From the NCBI RefSeq assembly GCF_025725725.1, contig NZ_CP107020.1, positions 1,116,001 through 1,180,000 of the forward strand: 64,000 nucleotides of DNA, given 5' to 3'. The notes under the pieces are model-generated. The model had not been told where the DNA came from. It ran no database searches and worked only from the letters and a program-made list of their open reading frames with translations. Positions 1 to 8,251 of the stretch are shown here, one piece after another (within the stretch, counting starts at the first letter, position 1; each line of letters starts with the position of its first letter). Source of the DNA: Brachybacterium huguangmaarense. Lineage in GTDB: Bacteria > Actinomycetota > Actinomycetes > Actinomycetales > Dermabacteraceae. A program made the translations under genes and the position numbers.

Positions 1-95
1 TCGTGCCCGTCGAGGCCGGTGTCCTGGACATGTCCTCGCGCGGCGACGTGGGCGCCGTGCGTGACGCCCTCGCGGGCATCGAGGTGCGTCCGTGA
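1..95 (+). CDS. C-terminal end of an unidentified protein (partial)
   Basis: Only the last 30 codons of an open frame entering from the left edge are visible, ending in VRDALAGIEVRP and a TGA at 93-95. The stop overlaps the GTG start of the next gene by four bases (GTGA), the usual sign of translational coupling, so this gene and the galactokinase-like kinase are probably one operon. Too little protein is present to assign a family; a sugar-metabolism role would be inferred only from the neighbour. Confidence 0.6.
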   Translation, partial: VPVEAGVLDMSSRGDVGAVRDALAGIEVRP

Positions 96-1342
96 CGGCC
101 CCCGCGCTGCCCGTCCGTCGCCACGACGAGGTCGCCTGGTTCGTGCCGGGCCGCATCGAGGTGCTCGGCAAGCACACCGACTACGCGGGGGGTCGCTCGC
201 TGCTCGCGGCCGTGGACCGCGGCCACACCGTGCGCGGTCGCGCCCGCGACGACGCCCGGGTGCGCGTCACCTCGAGCCTCGCGCACGAGACGGTCGACCT
301 CGCCCTCCCCGGCGCGCGCGGGACCGGCGCCGCCGAGGCGGCGCCCGCCGGCCACTGGTCGACCTACGTGCGGACCGTCGTGGACCGGCTCGACGCGAAC
401 TTCCCCGGCATGCTGCGCGGCGCCGACCTGACGGTGGACTCCGACCTCCCGCTCGCCGCCGGCATGTCGAGCTCCTCGGCCCTCGTCGTGTCCCTCGCGC
501 TGGCCCTCATGGACCTCGCCGGGATCACGCACGACGAGCGCCTGCGCGCCGTGGCACCGGACCGCGAGCGGCTCGCCGAGTACCTGGGCTGCGTCGAGAA
601 CGGCCAGACCTACGGCGCCCTCGCCGGTCATCGCGGCGTGGGCACCTTCGGCGGCAGCGAGGACCACACCGCGATGCTGTGCGGGGGCGAGGGCGAGCTG
701 CGCCAGTACGCCTTCTGCCCCGTCCGTCTCGAGGACGCCGTGCCGTTCCCCGCGACCGCGGCGCTCGTCGTCGCGGTCTCGGGCGTGCAGGCCGAGAAGA
801 CGGGCGCCGCCAAGGACCGCTACAACCGCATCTCCCGCTCGGCGCGCGAGATGCTCGGACGCTGGAACGCCGCCACCGGGCGCGACGACGCGAGCCTCGG
901 AGACACGGTGCGCTCCTCGCCCGAGGCGACCGCCCGCCTGCGCGCCCTGGTCGCGGACGACCCGGCCCTCGTGGCCCGCCTCGACCAGTTCGTGCTCGAG
1001 TCCGAGGTCATCATCCCGGAGGCGGCGCGCGCGCTCGCGGGCGGCGACCTGCTCGAGTTCGGCCGCCTCGTCGACCTCTCCCAGCACCAGGCCGAGACCG
1101 CCCTGGGCAACCAGGTGCCCGAGACCGTCGCGCTGCAGTCACTGGCCCGCGAGCACGGCGCCCATGCCGCGAGCGCCTTCGGGGCCGGCTTCGGCGGGAG
1201 CGTGTGGGCGATGGTCGAGGCCGACGGCGCCGACGACTTCGCGCGCGAGTGGGTCGACGCCTACGCGCTCGCCCATCCCGGCGTCGGCGACGCGGCGACC
1301 TGGCTCGTGACCCGACCGGGGGCGCCCGCGCATCGCGTATGA
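92..1342 (+). CDS. Galactokinase-family GHMP sugar kinase
   Basis: A 416-residue cytosolic kinase predicted to phosphorylate a sugar with ATP. The N-terminus carries the galactokinase signature as GRIEVLGKHTDY (residues about 20-31), the GHMP phosphate-binding loop as LAAGMSSSSAL (about 122-132), and the C-terminal GHMP motif as GAGFGGSV near residue 364. Length is close to the roughly 390-420 of galactokinases. The signature has K where classical galactokinases have E (GEHTDY), so the sugar may not be galactose and I leave the symbol blank. The GTG start at 92 overlaps the previous stop. Family certain, substrate not. Confidence 0.82.
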   Translation: MTAPALPVRRHDEVAWFVPGRIEVLGKHTDYAGGRSLLAAVDRGHTVRGRARDDARVRVTSSLAHETVDLALPGARGTGAAEAAPAGHWSTYVRTVVDRLDANFPGMLRGADLTVDSDLPLAAGMSSSSALVVSLALALMDLAGITHDERLRAVAPDRERLAEYLGCVENGQTYGALAGHRGVGTFGGSEDHTAMLCGGEGELRQYAFCPVRLEDAVPFPATAALVVAVSGVQAEKTGAAKDRYNRISRSAREMLGRWNAATGRDDASLGDTVRSSPEATARLRALVADDPALVARLDQFVLESEVIIPEAARALAGGDLLEFGRLVDLSQHQAETALGNQVPETVALQSLAREHGAHAASAFGAGFGGSVWAMVEADGADDFAREWVDAYALAHPGVGDAATWLVTRPGAPAHRV

Positions 1343-1373
1343 GGCCGGCGCCCGACTGTGCGAGAGTGGCCCC

Positions 1374-2171
1374 ATGCCCGCTCCGCACCGCCTGCCCTGG
1401 CCCACCGAGGCCGACGTCCTGCCGGTCGAGCCGCTCCGCCCCGTCCTCGAGCGCCTGGCCTCCCTCGCCCTGCGCCACGGCGACGACGTCGTGCTGCTGC
1501 CGGCCCTCGTCGACGACGAGGGCGAGGCGGACGAGGCCGCCGATCCGCCGCCCGCCCTCGAGCAGGTGCTCGAGGAGTTCGGCGGGATCGAGCTGCGCGG
1601 ACGCGTCCGGCTCGACCTGCTCGTCGACGAGCGCACCGAGCTGGGCCCCTACACGCTGCTCGGCGACGCGACCACGTACTACCCGCTGTACGAGGGCAGC
1701 GACGTCGCCGTCGTGCTCACGATCGCGGGCGACGGCACCCCGGGCGCCGTCTACGGGATCGGCGAGGACCTCTCGCTCACGCTCGCCGCGCGCGACCTCG
1801 GGGCCTTCCTCGAGCGCTGGGCCGACGCCCTGACCGCGAGCCTCGACGAGCTGGACGCCGAGGTCGAGCGCCGCGCGGACGCGTCCGAGGCGGACCGGGC
1901 CGAGGCCGCCGAGGAGCTCATGGAGGCGCATCTGCTGCGCACCGTCCTGGGCACCCTGCCCGAGCGCGTGAGCGTGCCGGTCGTGCCCGTCGCGCCCGGC
2001 TCCGTGCCCGAGGGCCTGCCCGCGGGCACGATCGCCGTGGCCGATCTGCGCGACGCCCCGCTCGACGCGACCGTCGACGTGATGGACGCCGAGCTGCCCG
2101 GCGATCCGCTGGACCATCATCTGGCCTGGGCCCACGGGGGCCAGGTCGTCGCCGTCGTCGAGGAGGACTGA
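1374..2171 (+). CDS. Conserved-looking hypothetical protein, acidic, 265 aa
   Basis: I do not recognise a family. The protein is soluble, very acidic and rich in Ala, Asp, Glu and Leu. It has a DDE-rich stretch near residues 42-56 and a possible helical segment near 140-185. There is no signal peptide or membrane segment. The ATG is chosen because a -10-like hexamer GAGAGT ends six bases upstream and there is no Shine-Dalgarno, matching the leaderless pattern seen elsewhere in this window. One base separates its stop from the aminotransferase start, so the two are probably co-transcribed. Confidence 0.6.
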   Translation: MPAPHRLPWPTEADVLPVEPLRPVLERLASLALRHGDDVVLLPALVDDEGEADEAADPPPALEQVLEEFGGIELRGRVRLDLLVDERTELGPYTLLGDATTYYPLYEGSDVAVVLTIAGDGTPGAVYGIGEDLSLTLAARDLGAFLERWADALTASLDELDAEVERRADASEADRAEAAEELMEAHLLRTVLGTLPERVSVPVVPVAPGSVPEGLPAGTIAVADLRDAPLDATVDVMDAELPGDPLDHHLAWAHGGQVVAVVEED

Positions 2172-2172
2172 C

Positions 2173-3075
2173 ATGACCGCCGTTCCCGCTCCGAGCCCCG
2201 TGCTCGTCCTCGTGCCGGGGGTCGCCGGCACCAGCGCCCCGGGCGAGGAGCCCTTCGTCCTGGCCGACCCCGCCGCCCCGCAGCTGCTCGTGACCGACCT
2301 CGGGATCGTGCGCGGCGAGGGGGCCTTCGAGACCATCGGCGTGTTCGACGGGCGGCCCATGGCCCTCGCCGAGCACCTCGCGCGGCTCCAGCGCACGGCC
2401 GACATGGAGGACATGGGCGCCCTCGACCTGGGCGTGCTCGAACGCGCCGTGCACGCCGCGATCGCGGCCCACGAGGCGGTCGGCGAGATGCTCGTGCGGA
2501 TCTTCGTGACCCCGGGCCCCGAGGCGGGCGCCCCGGGCGCCGCGCGGCCCACCGCCTGGATCCACGCCAAGGCCTCGCCCGACTACTCCGCGCCGCGCCG
2601 CGGCATCCGCGTGGTCGCGCTCGACCGGGGGATCCCGACGACGGCCCCCGCGACGAGCCCGTGGCTGCTCGCGGGCGCGAAGTCCCTCAGCTACGCCGTC
2701 AACATGGCCGGTCTGCGCGAGGCCGAGCGCCGGGGCGCCCAGGACGTCCTGTTCGTCTCCTCCGAGGGCTACGCGCTCGAGGGGCCCACCTCGACGCTGC
2801 TCGTGCGCCGCGGCGACACCTTCACGACGACCCCCGTGGAGGCGGGCGTGCTCCCCGGCACGAGCCTCGGCACGGTCTTCGCCGCCCTGCGGGCCGAGGG
2901 CTGCGTCTGCACCGAGGAGCTGCTGACGCCCGCGCAGATCGTCGCCGCGGACGGCGCGTGGCTGATCGCGAGCGGCCGTCTCGCCGCCCCGATCACGCAC
3001 CTCGACGACGTGCCGCTCACGGTCGACCACGCCCTGTCCGAGCGCCTGAGCGACCTCATCTCCGGTCGCGCCTGA
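2173..3075 (+). CDS. Class IV PLP aminotransferase (aminodeoxychorismate lyase-like)
   Basis: A 300-residue fold-type IV PLP enzyme, the family of PabC (4-amino-4-deoxychorismate lyase), IlvE and D-amino-acid aminotransferase. The family opening appears as DLGIVRGEGAFETIGVFDG (residues about 45-63) and the PLP-binding lysine is K170 in AGAKSLSY. The phosphate-binding GVLPGTSL segment lies near residue 220. The GxFETIxVxDGxP pattern resembles PabC most, so a role in p-aminobenzoate and folate synthesis is the best guess, but branched-chain or D-amino-acid transamination cannot be excluded. Its stop lies four bases from the stop of the convergent GH15 gene. Confidence 0.8.
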   Translation: MTAVPAPSPVLVLVPGVAGTSAPGEEPFVLADPAAPQLLVTDLGIVRGEGAFETIGVFDGRPMALAEHLARLQRTADMEDMGALDLGVLERAVHAAIAAHEAVGEMLVRIFVTPGPEAGAPGAARPTAWIHAKASPDYSAPRRGIRVVALDRGIPTTAPATSPWLLAGAKSLSYAVNMAGLREAERRGAQDVLFVSSEGYALEGPTSTLLVRRGDTFTTTPVEAGVLPGTSLGTVFAALRAEGCVCTEELLTPAQIVAADGAWLIASGRLAAPITHLDDVPLTVDHALSERLSDLISGRA

Positions 3076-3079
3076 CGCG

Positions 3080-4921
3080 CTATCGCCGGGGTGGGCGGGT
3101 GAGCGCGTCGACGGCCTGGATCAGCCCGAGATGGCTGAAGGCCTGCGGGAAGTTGCCCGCCATCTCGCCGTGCGCCCCGTCGTACTCCTCGGAGAAGAGC
3201 AGCAGGTCGTTGCCGCACGCGAGCACGCGCTCCATGAGGGCCCGCGCGTCCGCGTCGCGCCCCGAGCCCGCATACTGCATGACGAGCCAGAAGCAGCACA
3301 CGAGGAAGGACTGCTCGGGCCCGGCGACGCCGTCCTGGCCCAGCGGCCGATACCGCAGGACGAGGCCCTCGGGTGTCATCAGCTCGTGCTCGATCCGTGC
3401 GACGGTCGCGAGCATGTGCGGGTCGTCGGGCGCGCAGAACCCCGTCCGGGGGATCTGCAGGAGCGCCGCGTCGACCTCGGTGCCGTCGTAGGCCTGGACG
3501 AAGGCCCCCGACGCGTCCGTGCCCCGTTCGAGGATCTCCGCGCGCAGACGGGAGCGCAGCGAGCGCCAGCGGGTCACGGTCGCGTCGTCGGCGGTCAGGC
3601 CGTGCCGCTCGACCGCGTCGATGCCGCGGTCGAAGGCCGCCCAGACCATGACGCGCGAATGCGTGAAGTACTGCGGATCGCCGCGCATCTCCCACAGCCC
3701 CTGGTCGCGGTCGTCGACGTGTTCGGCCGCGAAGTCGAGCAGCTGGCGCTGGAGCGGCCAGGACCACTCGTCCTCGTCGACACCCTGTGCGCGCAGGTCC
3801 GCGAGCGCCATCATCACCTCGCCCACGACGTCGCCCTGGAACTGGGTGACGGCTCCGTTGCCGATCCGTACGGGCCGTGACCCGGCGTACCCGGCGAGGT
3901 GGTCGAGCTCGTGCTCGGCGAGGTACCGCTCCCCGCCGACGCGGTACATGATCTGCATGCGGCGCGGGTCCCCGGCGATCGCCCGCAGCAGCCAGTCGCG
4001 CCAGCGCCGCGCCGCGTCGACGTGCCCGTGCGCGAGCAGCGCCTCGAGCGACAGGGCCGCGTCACGCAGCCAGCAGAAACGGTAGTCCCAGTTGCGCTCG
4101 CCGCCGAAGTCCTCGGGCAGGGAGGTCGTGGGCGCGGCGACGATCCCTCCCGTGCGGCGGTGGGTGAGCGCCGCGAGCACGAGCAGCGAGCGCCGCACGG
4201 GCTCCGCGAAGCGGTCGTGCACGTCGACGCCGCCCAGCCAGTCGCGCCAGACCTCGACGGTGTCCGTGAGCGCGGCCTCGACATCGGGCGCGACGGGGAT
4301 CGGTGCCCACGAGGGGTGCCAGGTCAGGGCCCATGCCGTGTGCTCGTCGGCGGCGAGGCGATGGCGCCCCGCGTGGGAGAAGCCCTCGGGGGCGAGCGCC
4401 GGACCGTGGAGGGCGATGGCCTCGGAGCCCGCGACGGCCGAGAGCACGGGTGCGCCCTCGGTGTCGGTGCACGTGCGCAGCCACGGGATCGTCGCCCCGT
4501 AGTCGAAGCGGATGCGCAGGCGCTGGACCACCTCGACGGTGCCCGCCGTGCAGCGCACGTGGCGCACGAGGTCGGCGCGGTCGGTGACGTCGTCGGCGTG
4601 CTCTGCTGTCGGGGCTGCCGAGCCCGCGGCCACGAGCAGGTCGGTCACGACGGCCGTGCCGGTGGGGGAGGTCCAGTGCGTCTCGAGCACCATCGTGTCC
4701 TCGACGTAGCGGCGAGAGGCGACGACGCCGTCCGCGATCGCGAGGCTCCAGTGCCCGTTGTCCTCGTCACCGAGCAGGGAGCACAGCAGCGCCGCGGAGT
4801 CGACGCGCGGCATGCACAGGAAGTCGACCGTGCCCTCGCGCGTCACGAGCGCGGCGGTGCGCTGGTCCGACAGCAGGGCATGGTCCGCGATCGGCGTCGC
4901 GGTCGGGGCGGGGGCGCTCAT
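3080..4921 (-). CDS. Glycoside hydrolase family 15 protein (trehalase/glucoamylase-like)
   Basis: A 613-residue cytosolic protein with the actinobacterial GH15 architecture: an N-terminal beta domain starting IADHALLSDQRTAALVTREG and a C-terminal six-hairpin domain. It shows GGERNWDYRFCWLRDAALSLEA in two adjoining motifs near residues 275-295, the acidic QFQGDVVGEVM segment near 360, and a C-terminal GEMAGNFPQAFSHLGL. Related actinobacterial proteins hydrolyse trehalose or short alpha-glucosides; substrate is inferred. No signal peptide. The ATG at 4919-4921 has a -10-like CACAAT eight bases upstream and no clear ribosome site. Confidence 0.87.
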   Translation of the reverse strand: MSAPAPTATPIADHALLSDQRTAALVTREGTVDFLCMPRVDSAALLCSLLGDEDNGHWSLAIADGVVASRRYVEDTMVLETHWTSPTGTAVVTDLLVAAGSAAPTAEHADDVTDRADLVRHVRCTAGTVEVVQRLRIRFDYGATIPWLRTCTDTEGAPVLSAVAGSEAIALHGPALAPEGFSHAGRHRLAADEHTAWALTWHPSWAPIPVAPDVEAALTDTVEVWRDWLGGVDVHDRFAEPVRRSLLVLAALTHRRTGGIVAAPTTSLPEDFGGERNWDYRFCWLRDAALSLEALLAHGHVDAARRWRDWLLRAIAGDPRRMQIMYRVGGERYLAEHELDHLAGYAGSRPVRIGNGAVTQFQGDVVGEVMMALADLRAQGVDEDEWSWPLQRQLLDFAAEHVDDRDQGLWEMRGDPQYFTHSRVMVWAAFDRGIDAVERHGLTADDATVTRWRSLRSRLRAEILERGTDASGAFVQAYDGTEVDAALLQIPRTGFCAPDDPHMLATVARIEHELMTPEGLVLRYRPLGQDGVAGPEQSFLVCCFWLVMQYAGSGRDADARALMERVLACGNDLLLFSEEYDGAHGEMAGNFPQAFSHLGLIQAVDALTRPPRR

Positions 4922-4942
4922 GTCCCCCGATTGTGCTCCTGC

Positions 4943-5899
4943 TCAGGCTCTCGCGAGGACGGCGCGCGCGAGGGCGGCGTCGAGCACGACCGTGTCGAGC
5001 ACGCCGGTGCGCAGGACCCCGCGCACGCCGGGGGCCTTCTCGGCGCCGGCGGCGACGCCGACGACTTCGGGGATGCGGGCCAGCTGCTCGAGCGTCACGG
5101 CGATCACCCGCTCGGACGTCGGTGGCCCGAGCGGAGCGCCGTGCGCGTCCACGAAGCGTCCGCACACGTCGCCGGCGCCTTCCTGGGCGCGGACCCGGTC
5201 GCTCTCGGCCTCGGTGAGCCCCATCCCCTCGAGCAGATGCGGCGAGGAGTGCAGGCCCATCGAGCCGATCCCCACGAGCGCGAGCTCGACCCCGGCGGCG
5301 GCCGCGAGCACGCGAGCGATCGAGGGCTCGCGTTGCAGTGTGGCCGAGGCGGCGGCCGACTCGACCAGGGCAGGGGCGAACAGCGGCTCCGGCCGTGCCC
5401 CGAGCCGTGCTGCCAGGAGACGCTGGACCGAGTCGCCCGACTCCGTCTGGTCGAGCATGCTGAGACCGCCGACGAGCGGCAGCACGCGCGGTGCGGGACG
5501 CAGGCGCTGCGGCTCGAGCTGCGCGACGGTGCGCTGGACCGTCTGCCCCCACGAGACGCCGATCGAGCGGACCGCGGGCGCGCGATCGTGCACGAGCGCC
5601 GCGGCGGCCCGGGCGGCGGCGTCGAGCCCGCTCGCGCGGCCCGCGGCGACCACGACCGCGCAGCTCACGGAGAACGCCACCTCGATCGCCGTCTCGAGGG
5701 CTGGGTCGCGCACGGGCGGAGCGTCGGGGTCGTGGATCGTGATCTCGACGATGCCGCGCTCGCGCGCCCGGGTGAGGATCCTCGACACGTTCGAGCGCGA
5801 GAGCCCGAGCTCGCGGGCCACCTCGGACTGGGACAGGCCCTCGTCGTAGTACAGCCGTGCCGCCTGGACCACGGTCGCGGTGTCGCGCGCAGCGGGCAT
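4943..5899 (-). CDS. SorC/DeoR-type sugar-responsive transcriptional regulator
   Basis: A 318-residue DNA-binding regulator. The N-terminal helix-turn-helix is clear (YYDEGLSQSEVARELGLS followed by SNVSRIL, residues about 18-42). The rest matches the SorC effector domain, which binds phosphorylated sugars, with SIGVSWGQTVQ near residue 125. The start has a strong ribosome site, AAGGAGG, four bases before ATG. It lies 43 bases downstream of the YdcZ-type permease gene on the same strand and may be co-transcribed with it; its target operon cannot be read from the sequence. Confidence 0.85.
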   Translation of the reverse strand: MPAARDTATVVQAARLYYDEGLSQSEVARELGLSRSNVSRILTRARERGIVEITIHDPDAPPVRDPALETAIEVAFSVSCAVVVAAGRASGLDAAARAAAALVHDRAPAVRSIGVSWGQTVQRTVAQLEPQRLRPAPRVLPLVGGLSMLDQTESGDSVQRLLAARLGARPEPLFAPALVESAAASATLQREPSIARVLAAAAGVELALVGIGSMGLHSSPHLLEGMGLTEAESDRVRAQEGAGDVCGRFVDAHGAPLGPPTSERVIAVTLEQLARIPEVVGVAAGAEKAPGVRGVLRTGVLDTVVLDAALARAVLARA

Positions 5900-5942
5900 G
5901 GGCCCTCCTTCCGCGGCCTGCGGCCGTCGAACCAGCCTAGTG

Positions 5943-6902
5943 TCAGCGGGTCCGGCGCCGGGACCCGACCCCCGCGGTCACGCACGCCGCGACGAGGGTG
6001 AGCGCCGCGCCCGCCACGGTCGCCGCGTGCAGCGTGCCGCCGGTGCCCGGCGCGGCCGCGTCGAGGGCCACCGAGCCGACGATCTGGCCCGCGATCGTGG
6101 CCATCGCGAGGGTCAGCACGCCGAGCGGGTGCGCGAGACGCGCGGCCATCGCGATGAAGGCGACCCCGATGACCCCGCCCAGGTAGAGCAGAGGGTTCGT
6201 GGGCAGCGGGCCGGGGACGTGCCCGGTCACGAGCGCGTGCACGAGCGCTCCGGCCACGAGGGCGGCCGTGCCGACCACGAAGTTGGCGGCGGTCGCGACC
6301 CACGGGCTCCCGGCGTGCTGCGAGACCCGGCCGTTGACCGCCTGCTGGAGCCCCATCGCGATGCCCGCGACCATCGGCAGGGCGAGCGCGTACCAGGGCG
6401 CCGAGGCCGAGACGCCGCCGGACATCGCGAGCGCGACCGCCACGACCATGAGCGCGGCACCGACGAGGCGCCGCACCGTGAGGGGCCGAGCGCCACCGGG
6501 CCCGAGACCCGCCCGGTCGACCACGAGGCCCGTGACGGTCTGGCCCGCGACGACGAACACGATGAACAGCGCCACCCCGATCAGCGCCACCGAGAGGCCC
6601 TGGCCCAGCACGAACATCGCACCGCCGAGGCCCCCCAGGGCGAGCGGGATCGGGAAGTCCCCGGCACGGAGGTCGCGCCAGAAGGCCGCCGTGTCGCGTC
6701 GCAGGGGACGCGAGCAGGCCGCGATGACCGCGAGCAGCACGAGGCCGGTGCCGAACGAGATCGCGGCGGCCGTGAAGCCGTCGTGGAGGTCCGTGCCCAG
6801 GCGGGAGTTGATGCGCGACTGCACCGCGCCGAGCACGCCGCCGACCATGGCGGCCGGCAGCGCCCAGAGGGGTGCGTGGTGGGAGGAGGCGGGGCGGGTC
6901 AC
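5943..6902 (-). CDS. YdcZ/DUF606-type membrane permease (DMT superfamily)
   Basis: A 319-residue integral membrane protein with about ten predicted helices in two similar halves: the pattern MVGGVLGAVQSRINSRLG near the start recurs around the middle as GLQQAVNGRVSQHAG. This is the DUF606/YdcZ group of the drug/metabolite transporter superfamily. Substrate is unknown. The open frame extends further upstream, but the GTG at 6900-6902 is chosen because a -10-like TACAGT lies eight bases before it and the first membrane helix starts soon after. It is divergent from the acidic protein gene. Confidence 0.8.
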   Translation of the reverse strand: MTRPASSHHAPLWALPAAMVGGVLGAVQSRINSRLGTDLHDGFTAAAISFGTGLVLLAVIAACSRPLRRDTAAFWRDLRAGDFPIPLALGGLGGAMFVLGQGLSVALIGVALFIVFVVAGQTVTGLVVDRAGLGPGGARPLTVRRLVGAALMVVAVALAMSGGVSASAPWYALALPMVAGIAMGLQQAVNGRVSQHAGSPWVATAANFVVGTAALVAGALVHALVTGHVPGPLPTNPLLYLGGVIGVAFIAMAARLAHPLGVLTLAMATIAGQIVGSVALDAAAPGTGGTLHAATVAGAALTLVAACVTAGVGSRRRTR

Positions 6903-6975
6903 GGGCGACCACTGTAACGGGGGCGGGAGTCCGTAGACTCGGGGAGTCCGATACCGATGACACAGGAGGTGCGGC

Positions 6976-7425
6976 ATGCCCGCCGACGAGACCGTGAACG
7001 GATCCGCGAACATCGACGAGCCCGACAACCCCGAGGATCTCGATCGCATCGAGCCCGGCGCCGACGGCCCGATCGGGCAGGGCGTCGAAGGCGCCGACAC
7101 GATCCTCGAGGAGGACCGCTTCCACGACGACGAGGACGGGCTGGACCGCTACGGCGACCTCGAGGACGCCCAGGGCGTCGACGAGAGCGCCGCGGCCGAG
7201 CAGGGCAACCGCGACGAGGACGAGATGGTGTCCGAGGGCGACGACGCCGAGGAGGTCGCCGAGCTCGGCGGCGACGACGAGGACGTCGACGTCGTCGAGG
7301 CCGGGGACGAGCCCCTCGACGAGGAGCGCCTGGCCGCGGGCCTCGACATCGACGGCGACGCCGCCGGTCTGGCGGGCGACGTCGAGGGCGAGGACCCGCT
7401 CGCGGGCGGCCCCTCCGCCTCGTGA
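6976..7425 (+). CDS. Strongly acidic low-complexity protein, 149 aa
   Basis: A small hypothetical protein made very largely of Asp, Glu, Gly and Ala, with almost no basic residues and only sparse large hydrophobics, so probably intrinsically disordered. There is no signal peptide, cysteine or recognisable domain. It is a convincing gene because a strong ribosome site, AGGAGG, precedes the ATG and its TGA overlaps the GTG start of the Nudix gene by four bases. Such proteins are common in actinobacteria as cytosolic acidic proteins of unknown role; no function is assigned. Confidence 0.72.
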   Translation: MPADETVNGSANIDEPDNPEDLDRIEPGADGPIGQGVEGADTILEEDRFHDDEDGLDRYGDLEDAQGVDESAAAEQGNRDEDEMVSEGDDAEEVAELGGDDEDVDVVEAGDEPLDEERLAAGLDIDGDAAGLAGDVEGEDPLAGGPSAS

Positions 7426-7913
7426 CCGACGACGGCAGCGACGCCTCGCCCGTGCACCGGCCCCCGCGGGTCGGGGTGCGGGCGGCCGTCGTGCGCGACG
7501 GTGCGATCCTCCTGAACCACTACCGCACCGCCGAGGGCGACGTCTACGACCTGCCGGGCGGCGGCCAGGACCACGGGGAGACGCAGGACGAGGCGCTCGT
7601 GCGCGAGTGCCTCGAGGAGACGGGCGCGCGCATGCGGCCCTACGGCCTCGCGTGCCTCTACGAGATGATGACCGATCGCGCGCTGCGCACGGGCGCCTCG
7701 ATCGAGCCCTTCCACCAGCTCAACGTCGTGCGCTGGTGCGGTCTCGAACCCGGCGAGGAGCCGGGCCTGGGCACCGTGCCCGACGAGCACCAGGTGGGCG
7801 TGGCCTGGGTGCCGGTCGAGCGGCTCGACGAGGTCGACGTGCGGCCGCGCGAGGTCGCCGCGTGGCTCATGGCCGATCCGAGCAGCCGGCCCACCTGGCT
7901 CGGGACTCTCTGA
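7422..7913 (+). CDS. Nudix hydrolase
   Basis: A 163-residue Nudix-fold pyrophosphohydrolase. The Nudix box is intact from GGGQDHGE to RECLEETG (residues about 46-68), with the REx2EE metal ligands present. The substrate is a nucleoside diphosphate linked to an unknown moiety; the box does not define it. The GTG start at 7422 overlaps the stop of the acidic protein gene (GTGA), so the two form an operon. It ends six bases from the convergent small membrane protein gene. Confidence 0.85.
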   Translation: MTDDGSDASPVHRPPRVGVRAAVVRDGAILLNHYRTAEGDVYDLPGGGQDHGETQDEALVRECLEETGARMRPYGLACLYEMMTDRALRTGASIEPFHQLNVVRWCGLEPGEEPGLGTVPDEHQVGVAWVPVERLDEVDVRPREVAAWLMADPSSRPTWLGTL

Positions 7914-7919
7914 GCCGCG

Positions 7920-8231
7920 TCACTCGACCGCGGACAGGTCCTTGTCCTCGTCGGCTCCCGGCTCGTTGGGCTGGACCAGGATGCGGATGGGCTTCACACG
8001 GGCCCACACGATGAAGGCGACGCCGACGACGACCATCACGATGCCGGCCCACAGGTTGGCGTTGATGCCGCCGGTCTTCGCGGACTCGGCGTCGGTGAAG
8101 TCGAAGATCCCCATCGCGAGGACGAGGAGCCCGAACAGCCCGATCAGGGTGCCGATGAAGGTGCGGATGTCGAAGGCGCCCGCGGACTCGACGTGCGCCT
8201 CCTGGGGAGCGTCGGATGCTGGTGTGCTCAT
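7920..8231 (-). CDS. Small two-helix membrane protein linked to a symporter
   Basis: A 103-residue protein with two membrane helices (about residues 25-47 and 60-82, FIGTLIGLFGLLVLAMGIF and the segment after NLWAGIV) and an acidic C-terminal tail. It begins 20 bases after the symporter stop on the same strand, with GGAGG-type sequence before its ATG. It is therefore probably a co-expressed accessory subunit of the symporter. I know no function for this family. Confidence 0.75.
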   Translation of the reverse strand: MSTPASDAPQEAHVESAGAFDIRTFIGTLIGLFGLLVLAMGIFDFTDAESAKTGGINANLWAGIVMVVVGVAFIVWARVKPIRILVQPNEPGADEDKDLSAVE

Positions 8232-8251
8232 GGTGGCCTCCTTCGGACGGC

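Noticed and set aside
1011..2570. Long minus-strand open frames opposite 92-3075
   Set aside because: They are mirror frames produced by high third-position GC; composition is Arg/Gly/Ala-rich and no domain is present.
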